DNA of 10,111 bases, from the NCBI GenBank assembly GCA_002304735.1, contig DBIU01000009.1, forward strand, positions 41,838 to 51,948. The letters run 5' to 3'. Within the stretch, counting starts at the first letter, position 1. Every line of letters begins with the position of its first letter. Of the stretch, positions 5,270 through 10,111 are shown piece by piece. A program made the position numbers and the translations under genes. Below the pieces are notes generated by a model that saw only the letters and a program-made list of their open reading frames with translations, had not been told where the DNA came from and made no database searches. The stretch comes from Ruminococcaceae bacterium UBA794 (lineage in GTDB: Bacteria > Bacillota > Clostridia > Oscillospirales > Ruminococcaceae).

Positions 5270-7252
5270 ATGGCAAAACAATCGAATTATGTTGATTTGA
5301 AAGCGCTGAAAGGTCCGGATAGGGTACGAAAACGTCCCGCTGTAATATTCGGCTCGGACGACGCGGCGGGCTGCCGTCACTCGGTGTTTGAGATTATCTC
5401 AAACTCGATTGACGAGGCGCGAGAGGGCTACGGAAAGAAGATTATTATAACGCTTCATTCGGATAAATCAATAACGGTCGAGGATTTCGGGCGCGGAATA
5501 CCGATTGACTACAATAAAAGCGAAGAAAAATACAACTGGGAGCTTGCGTTCTGCACGCTTTACGCGGGCGGAAAGTACGACAACAACACAGGCGAGAATT
5601 ATTCCTACGCGCTGGGACTTAACGGTCTGGGACTTTGCGCGACGCAGTTCGCTTCCGAGTTTATGGAAGTCGAGAGCAAAAACGGGACGTGGCAGTATAA
5701 TCTGCGGTTCGAGAAGGGCTTTAACGTCACAAACGACGAGCGCGGCTTTACGAAAAGCAAAACCGACGCTACGGGAACGAAAATTCACTGGCGGCCCGAC
5801 CTTGACGTGTTCACGGATATTGATATAGGGCTTGACTATCTTGACGATATGCTGAGAAGGCAGGCTGTCGTAAACGGCGGAATTGAGTTTTTGCGGATTT
5901 CCGAGAACGAGGACGGAACGCGCGATGAAAAGACGTTCTTCTACAAGGATGGAATTTTCGATTATCTGACTGAAATTCTCGGCGAAAAATCGCTTACAAC
6001 TCCGCAGTTCTGGCAGGCTCAGCGGCAGGGAAAGGACCGCGAGGACAAGGAAGAATACAAGCTCAAGATGAACGTTGCGTTCGCCTTTTCAAAGGAAATT
6101 CACTTTATCGAGCATTATCACAATTCAAGCTGGCTTGAACACGGCGGTTCGCCCGAGGAAGCGATGAAAAAAGCTTTTTTGTCGCAGATTGACGCCTATC
6201 TGAAGAACAACAATAAGTATAATAAGGGCGAAAAGGCGATAAAATGGGAAGATATTTCGGATTGCCTCGTGTTCATAAGCTCGAATTTTTCCACGCAGGC
6301 GAGCTACGCTAACCAGACGAAAAAGGCGGTTACGAACGCGTTTATCAAGGAAGCGATGACCGATTGGCTGAAGCACAGTCTTGAGGTGTATTTCCTCGAA
6401 AATCCCGACGAAGCCGTTAAAATCGCGGAAAACGTGCTGATAAACAAGCGTTCGAGGGAGAACGCGGAGAAGGTTCGTAGCTCGTCAATCGCGAGTCTTA
6501 CGCAGAAAATCGACCTCACAAACCGAATAGACAAGTTCGTTGACTGCCGAAGCCGCGATGTGTCGAAGCGCGAGGTTTATATCGTGGAGGGCGATTCGGC
6601 GCTCGGTTCGGTTAAGCTTGCGCGGGACGCGGAGTTTCAGGCGGTAATCCCCGTTCGCGGAAAGATATTGAATTGCCTGAAAGCAAGCTACGACAAGATT
6701 TTCAAGAGCGAAATTATTACAAATCTGATAAAGGTGCTTGGCTGCGGAGTCGAGGTTAAATCAAAGGCGAATAAAAAGCTCAACTCGTTCAATATCGACA
6801 ATTTGCGCTGGAACAAAGTGGTAATCTGCACAGATGCCGACGTTGACGGATTTCAAATCAGAACGCTTATTCTAACGATGATACAGGAGCTTTGCCCGAC
6901 GCTTATTCAAGAGGGAAAGGTGTATATCGCGGAGTCGCCGCTGTATGAAATCGGTACTAAGGACAAGACGTATTTCGCTTACACCGAGCCGGAAAAGACG
7001 AAAATTCTCGGAATGATAGGCGATAAAAAGTATACAATTCAGCGCTCGAAAGGTCTTGGCGAGAACGACCCGGATATGATGTCGCTTACGACAATGAACC
7101 CCGAAACGCGCCGCTTGATTAAGGTTACGCCCGCGGACGCGGAGAAAACGCGTCAGATGTTCGATATTCTTCTAGGCGACGACCTCGCGGGAAGAAAGGA
7201 CTTTATCCGCGAAAACGGAAGCCGTTATCTTGACGCGGCGGACGTGAGCTGA
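5270..7252 (+). CDS. Divergent GyrB/ParE-like type IIA topoisomerase ATPase subunit
   Basis: The ATP-driven half of a type IIA topoisomerase, 660 residues, near the usual ParE length. GHKL ATPase: catalytic Glu41 with Asn45 and Asp48 in VFEIISNSIDEA, D72-G-RG in EDFGRGIPID, a glycine lid GLNGLG (116-121), TGTK (168-171). Transducer: QTK (349-351), whose lysine contacts ATP. TOPRIM: Glu440 in EGDSA, Asp522 and Asp524 in TDADVDG, metal-binding for DNA cleavage. The C-terminus keeps QRSKGLGE (591-598) and TTMNPETR. Departures from the canonical family: RPAVIFG for RPGMYIG, GLNGLG for GLHGVG, EGDSALG for EGDSAGG, DGFQIR for DGSHIR. Catalysis thus looks intact while the protein is clearly not the housekeeping gyrase; it is likely a clade of extra topoisomerases seen in Clostridia, often labelled gyrase B. 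It heads an operon with its partner subunit. Start set by promoter and AGGAG. Confidence 0.92.
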   Translation: MAKQSNYVDLKALKGPDRVRKRPAVIFGSDDAAGCRHSVFEIISNSIDEAREGYGKKIIITLHSDKSITVEDFGRGIPIDYNKSEEKYNWELAFCTLYAGGKYDNNTGENYSYALGLNGLGLCATQFASEFMEVESKNGTWQYNLRFEKGFNVTNDERGFTKSKTDATGTKIHWRPDLDVFTDIDIGLDYLDDMLRRQAVVNGGIEFLRISENEDGTRDEKTFFYKDGIFDYLTEILGEKSLTTPQFWQAQRQGKDREDKEEYKLKMNVAFAFSKEIHFIEHYHNSSWLEHGGSPEEAMKKAFLSQIDAYLKNNNKYNKGEKAIKWEDISDCLVFISSNFSTQASYANQTKKAVTNAFIKEAMTDWLKHSLEVYFLENPDEAVKIAENVLINKRSRENAEKVRSSSIASLTQKIDLTNRIDKFVDCRSRDVSKREVYIVEGDSALGSVKLARDAEFQAVIPVRGKILNCLKASYDKIFKSEIITNLIKVLGCGVEVKSKANKKLNSFNIDNLRWNKVVICTDADVDGFQIRTLILTMIQELCPTLIQEGKVYIAESPLYEIGTKDKTYFAYTEPEKTKILGMIGDKKYTIQRSKGLGENDPDMMSLTTMNPETRRLIKVTPADAEKTRQMFDILLGDDLAGRKDFIRENGSRYLDAADVS

Positions 7253-7265
7253 GCGGTTTACTCAA

Positions 7266-7823
7266 ATGAGGAGATTTACAATTGTCGGAGGAGCGGACGG
7301 CGTTGGAAAGAGCAGCTTTTTGGGCAGCTTGAACGAACAGCGCGACGACCTCGGCGTGATAGTCGACGCGGATAAGATAAATCTTCGGTTTGACGGAGAT
7401 AAGATGAGGGGCGGGAAAGCGGCTTCGCAGATGATTTCCGACTGTCTTGAAAAGGAAATCAGCTTTACGCAGGAAACAACGCTTTCCGGCCGCAAAACGC
7501 TTAAAACCGTCAAAGAAGCGCGGGAGAAGAATTATTTCGTTCGGTTGTATTATATCGGGATAAGCTCCGCGCAGGAGAGCCTTTTGCGGATTGAAAACCG
7601 CGTTAAAAAGGGCGGCCACGGGATACCCGAAAGCGATGTGTTAAGACGATATAAGAGCCGTTTCGAGGACTTGCTGAGGATTTTGCCTTATTGCGACGAG
7701 GCGCTGCTTTTCGATAACGAAAACGGTTTTGTGAAAGTTGCGGAGTACAGAAACGGGCGGCTTCGCGCCGTGGGCGAGTATCGTCCGGAATGGCTGAAAG
7801 AATTGATTGAGGTTGTGAAATAA
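7266..7823 (+). CDS. Zeta-toxin-like P-loop kinase
   Basis: A 185-residue cytosolic P-loop protein of the zeta toxin / COG4185-type kinase group. Walker A is GADGVGKS (9-16). Other group features: a short strand ending VDADKIN (33-39), TQETTLSGRKTL (68-79, the 'ETTLSG' motif), and RVKKGGHGIPESDVLRRY (112-129) whose Arg, His and paired Arg match the lid region. Zeta toxins phosphorylate UDP-N-acetylglucosamine, but many relatives of this type have no known substrate. It begins 13 bases after the B subunit and ends directly against the A subunit start, so it is co-transcribed with both. There is no clear ribosome binding site before the ATG; AGGAG at 7269-7273 lies just inside the gene, seven bases before an ATT codon. 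No epsilon-like antitoxin gene is seen beside it, which favours a housekeeping or regulatory kinase over a toxin. Confidence 0.82.
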   Translation: MRRFTIVGGADGVGKSSFLGSLNEQRDDLGVIVDADKINLRFDGDKMRGGKAASQMISDCLEKEISFTQETTLSGRKTLKTVKEAREKNYFVRLYYIGISSAQESLLRIENRVKKGGHGIPESDVLRRYKSRFEDLLRILPYCDEALLFDNENGFVKVAEYRNGRLRAVGEYRPEWLKELIEVVK

Positions 7824-10037
7824 TTGAAGAAGAAAACAGCAAAAAAAGCGCCGCAGAGCGTTTCTGCGTATATTGAAGGCTCGGGAAAGACCGTTGAAAC
7901 GGATATAATCAGCACTCTCGAGGAGAACTATATGCCGTATGCGATGAGCGTTATCGTGTCGCGCGCGCTTCCCGAAATAGACGGCTTCAAGCCCTCGCAC
8001 AGAAAGCTTCTGTACACGATGTACAAAATGGGCTTGCTTTCGGGCGCGAGAACGAAGTCTGCGAATATTGTCGGACAGACGATGCGGCTGAACCCGCACG
8101 GCGACGCGGCGATTTACGAAACAATGGTGCGTCTGGCGCGCGGAAACGAGGCTCTGCTTCACCCGTATGTTGACAGCAAGGGCAACTTCGGAAAAGCGTA
8201 TTCGCGCGATATGGCTTACGCGGCTTCGCGATACACGGAAGCCAAGCTTGAGAGCATAAGCGGCGAGCTTTTCGCGGAGATTGACAAGGACGCCGTTGAT
8301 ATGGCGCCGAATTACGACAACACGATGCTTGAACCCACGCTTTTTCCCGTGCGGTTTCCGTCTGTTCTCGTCAATTCAAACTTCGGTCTTGCCGTTTCAA
8401 TGGCGAGCAATATCTGCTCGTTTAATCTCGAAGAAGTGTGCGAAACTGCGATTGCTCTGATAAAAAATCCCGAACATAACGCGCTTTCAACGATGAAAGG
8501 ACCGGATTTTGCGGGCGGCGGCTACATTGTCTATGATGAAGCGGAGATGGAGAAAATCTACCGTACCGGTTTGGGAGCGGTTAAGGTTCGCGCTGTTTAC
8601 ACATTTGACAAGGACGCGCGGTGCGTCGAGGTAACGCAAATTCCGCCGACAACAACCGTCGAAGCGATAATCGACAAGGTTGTCGAGCTTGTAAAGGACG
8701 GAAAAGTCCGCGAAATTTCAGACGTTCGCGATGAAACCGACCTTTCGGGACTGCGGCTTGCGTTTGACTTGAAAAAGGGCTATGACCCGGACGCGCTGAT
8801 GAAGAAGCTGTTCCGTCTTACGCCGCTTCAGGAGAACTTCAACTGCAATTTCAACGTACTTATCGCGGGAACGCCGAAAGTAATGGGCGTTTACGAGATA
8901 TTGAACGAGTGGACGGATTTCCGTCGCGGCTGCGTTAAGCGCAGGATTTTCTTCGATTTGACCAAGAAAAAAGAGAAACTTCACCTGCTTTTGGGACTGA
9001 AGAAAATTCTGCTTGATATCGACTATGCAATTCAGCTTATACGCGAAACCGAGGAGGAAGCCGAGGTTGTGCCTAATCTTATGGTTGGGTTTGGGATTGA
9101 CGAACAGCAGGCTGAATATGTCGCGGAGATAAAGCTTCGTCATATTAACCGCGAGTATATACTCAAAAGAACCGAGGAAACCGAGGCTTTGGAGCGCGAT
9201 ATCGCGGAAATGGAGGAAATTCTGAACAGCCCGAAGCTTATTGACAAGGTGATTATCGACGAGCTTCGCGAGGTTATCGAGAAGTATTCTCAGCCGCGCA
9301 AGACGATGTTCCTGTATGACGCGGACGTTTCGGAAGAAGCGGCGGAGGAGCAGCCCGAGGGCTATCCTGTGAACATTTTCTTCACGCGCGAGGGCTATTT
9401 CAAGCAGATTACGCCGAAATCGCTCCGAATGAGCGGCGAACAGAAGCTCAAGGAAAACGATGAAATCATCTTCACGAAAGAGGTTTCGAGCAACGCGGAG
9501 CTGCTGTTCTTTACGAATAAATTCCAGTGCTACAAGTCGCGCTGCGCGGATTTCCCCGAAACAAAGGCGAGCGTTATGGGAGATTACGTTCCCGCGAAGC
9601 TTCAGATGGAGGACGGCGAGTTTCCGATATTTATGGCGGCGACCGAGGATTATTCGGAAATGCTCGTGATTTTCTTCAAGAACGGAAAGTGCGCGAAAAT
9701 CCCGCTTTCGGGCTATGAAACCAAGACGAAGCGCAAGAAATTGCAGGCGGCTTATTCGGATTTGTCCGAGATTGTCGCGATGTTTGTTATTAAGGATGAC
9801 GGCGATTTCGTTCTGAAATCCACGGCGGGAAAGGTGATTATGTTCAACACGGCGCTTGTTCTCGCGAAAACAACGAGAAACACGCAGGGCGTGCAGGTAA
9901 TGCGGCTTACGAAAGCGGAGCTTGCGGCGGCATTCCCGAAAGAAAACGCAAACGTTGAAAATCCCGAAGATTACCGCATAAAGACAATTCCGCAGGCGGG
10001 AATTGTCGCTGATATCGACCAGATTACGCTTGAATAA
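7824..10037 (+). CDS. Divergent GyrA/ParC-like type IIA topoisomerase cleavage subunit
   Basis: The DNA-cutting half of the topoisomerase, 737 residues, about ParC length. Breakage-reunion domain: ENYMPYAMSVIVSRALPEID (34-53), DGFKPSHRK (53-61), NPHGDAAIYET (90-100), and catalytic Arg136-Tyr137 in ASRYTEAKL; Tyr137 would bond to DNA. The wedge region reads NFGLAVSMASN (186-196). A tower/coiled-coil segment covers about 370-490. The C-terminal part (515-737) is a shortened beta-pinwheel with TRNTQGVQVMRL (684-695) as a recognisable blade motif; the gyrase box QRRGG(K/R)G is absent, so ParC-like decatenation or relaxation is more likely than supercoiling. The quinolone-contact serine of GyrA is alanine (Ala95) and the acidic partner is Glu99. 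The TTG start follows immediately after the kinase stop, with a weak GAGG at 7809-7812; coupling to the kinase gene is likely. Confidence 0.92.
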   Translation: MKKKTAKKAPQSVSAYIEGSGKTVETDIISTLEENYMPYAMSVIVSRALPEIDGFKPSHRKLLYTMYKMGLLSGARTKSANIVGQTMRLNPHGDAAIYETMVRLARGNEALLHPYVDSKGNFGKAYSRDMAYAASRYTEAKLESISGELFAEIDKDAVDMAPNYDNTMLEPTLFPVRFPSVLVNSNFGLAVSMASNICSFNLEEVCETAIALIKNPEHNALSTMKGPDFAGGGYIVYDEAEMEKIYRTGLGAVKVRAVYTFDKDARCVEVTQIPPTTTVEAIIDKVVELVKDGKVREISDVRDETDLSGLRLAFDLKKGYDPDALMKKLFRLTPLQENFNCNFNVLIAGTPKVMGVYEILNEWTDFRRGCVKRRIFFDLTKKKEKLHLLLGLKKILLDIDYAIQLIRETEEEAEVVPNLMVGFGIDEQQAEYVAEIKLRHINREYILKRTEETEALERDIAEMEEILNSPKLIDKVIIDELREVIEKYSQPRKTMFLYDADVSEEAAEEQPEGYPVNIFFTREGYFKQITPKSLRMSGEQKLKENDEIIFTKEVSSNAELLFFTNKFQCYKSRCADFPETKASVMGDYVPAKLQMEDGEFPIFMAATEDYSEMLVIFFKNGKCAKIPLSGYETKTKRKKLQAAYSDLSEIVAMFVIKDDGDFVLKSTAGKVIMFNTALVLAKTTRNTQGVQVMRLTKAELAAAFPKENANVENPEDYRIKTIPQAGIVADIDQITLE

Positions 10038-10047
10038 GAGAGAATAA

Positions 10048-10061
10048 CCCGCTTTTGCGGG
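10048..10061. repeat. Small hairpin between the topoisomerase and ligase genes
   Basis: CCCGC-TTTT-GCGGG, five pairs. On the + strand it is followed by ATAAAAAA and not by T residues, so it should not stop forward transcription; on the - strand the T run lies just downstream of it (10069-10064), so it could end antisense transcription. Confidence 0.5.
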
Positions 10062-10067
10062 ATAAAA

Positions 10068-10073
10068 AAGGAG
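10068..10073 (+). promoter_or_regulatory. Ribosome binding site of the ligase gene
   Basis: AAGGAG six bases before the ATG at 10080, supporting that start. No promoter is apparent in the 42-base gap, so read-through from the topoisomerase operon is possible. Confidence 0.75.
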
Positions 10074-10079
10074 AATATT

Positions 10080-10111
10080 ATGCTTACGGACATTGAAATC
10101 GCGCAGGCAAC
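10080..10111 (+). CDS. fhs: Start of formate--tetrahydrofolate ligase, cut by the window edge
   Basis: Only ten full codons are present: MLTDIEIAQA, with the next codon beginning AC (threonine). This closely matches the characteristic N-terminus of formate--tetrahydrofolate ligase ('M-(T/S)D-(E/Q)IAQ-A...'), the enzyme that joins formate to tetrahydrofolate using ATP for one-carbon metabolism and, in acetogens, the Wood-Ljungdahl methyl branch. The strong AAGGAG site and spacing support a real gene. Identification from ten residues is suggestive rather than proven. Confidence 0.6.
   Translation, partial: MLTDIEIAQA

Noticed and set aside
4914..5276. Reverse 120-residue open frame across the same gap
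   Set aside because: It spans the terminator, promoter and palindromes, and overlaps the start of the B subunit gene; no start signals on that strand.
7266..7823. A classical epsilon-zeta toxin-antitoxin module
   Set aside because: No small antitoxin gene is adjacent on either strand; the flanking genes are both topoisomerase subunits.
7641..8162. Reverse 173-residue frame across the kinase/A-subunit junction
   Set aside because: Antisense shadow of two genes with clear family motifs; the composition (Arg, His, Phe) is typical of antisense readings in this base composition.
10048..10061. Forward intrinsic terminator after the A subunit gene
   Set aside because: The stem is only five pairs and is followed by A residues, not T, on the + strand.

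Overview
The window looks like a chromosomal segment from an anaerobic member of the Clostridia, probably near Ruminococcaceae/Oscillospirales. This is inferred from the gene content (Gld-like ABC exporter with a DUF4340 protein, a divergent second type IIA topoisomerase, the start of a formate--tetrahydrofolate ligase gene), strong AGGAGG ribosome binding sites, TTG starts, and roughly even base composition with heavy use of GCG, GAC and CTT codons. All supported genes are on the + strand. The first and last genes are cut by the window edges.

Region 1 (1-4917) is one tight operon. It holds the 3' part of an ABC-2 type ATPase, a six-helix permease, a membrane-anchored GldG-like auxiliary protein, a lipid-anchor-free membrane protein with a duplicated DUF4340 unit, and a 92-residue conserved-looking small protein of unknown role. 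The first three junctions are a 4-base overlap, a 12-base gap and a 4-base overlap, so co-translation of an export complex is likely. The small gene follows after 26 bases with its own strong ribosome binding site.

Region 2 (4918-5269) has no convincing gene. It holds a cluster of short perfect hairpins bracketed by two copies of the same 22-base hairpin sequence, with inverted subterminal arms just inside them. The second copy runs into a T tract and looks like a true intrinsic terminator. A near-ideal sigma-A promoter follows, with an inverted repeat sitting over the expected transcription start.

Region 3 (5270-10037) is a second operon: a divergent GyrB/ParE-like ATPase/TOPRIM subunit, a zeta-toxin-like P-loop kinase, and a divergent GyrA/ParC-like cleavage subunit. 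The two topoisomerase subunits keep their catalytic residues but depart from the canonical family at several otherwise near-invariant positions. They probably form an extra type IIA topoisomerase rather than the housekeeping gyrase. The kinase lying between the two subunits, with no recognisable antitoxin, is the most unusual feature of gene order here.

Region 4 (10038-10111) holds a small hairpin, a ribosome binding site and the first eleven codons of what reads as formate--tetrahydrofolate ligase.
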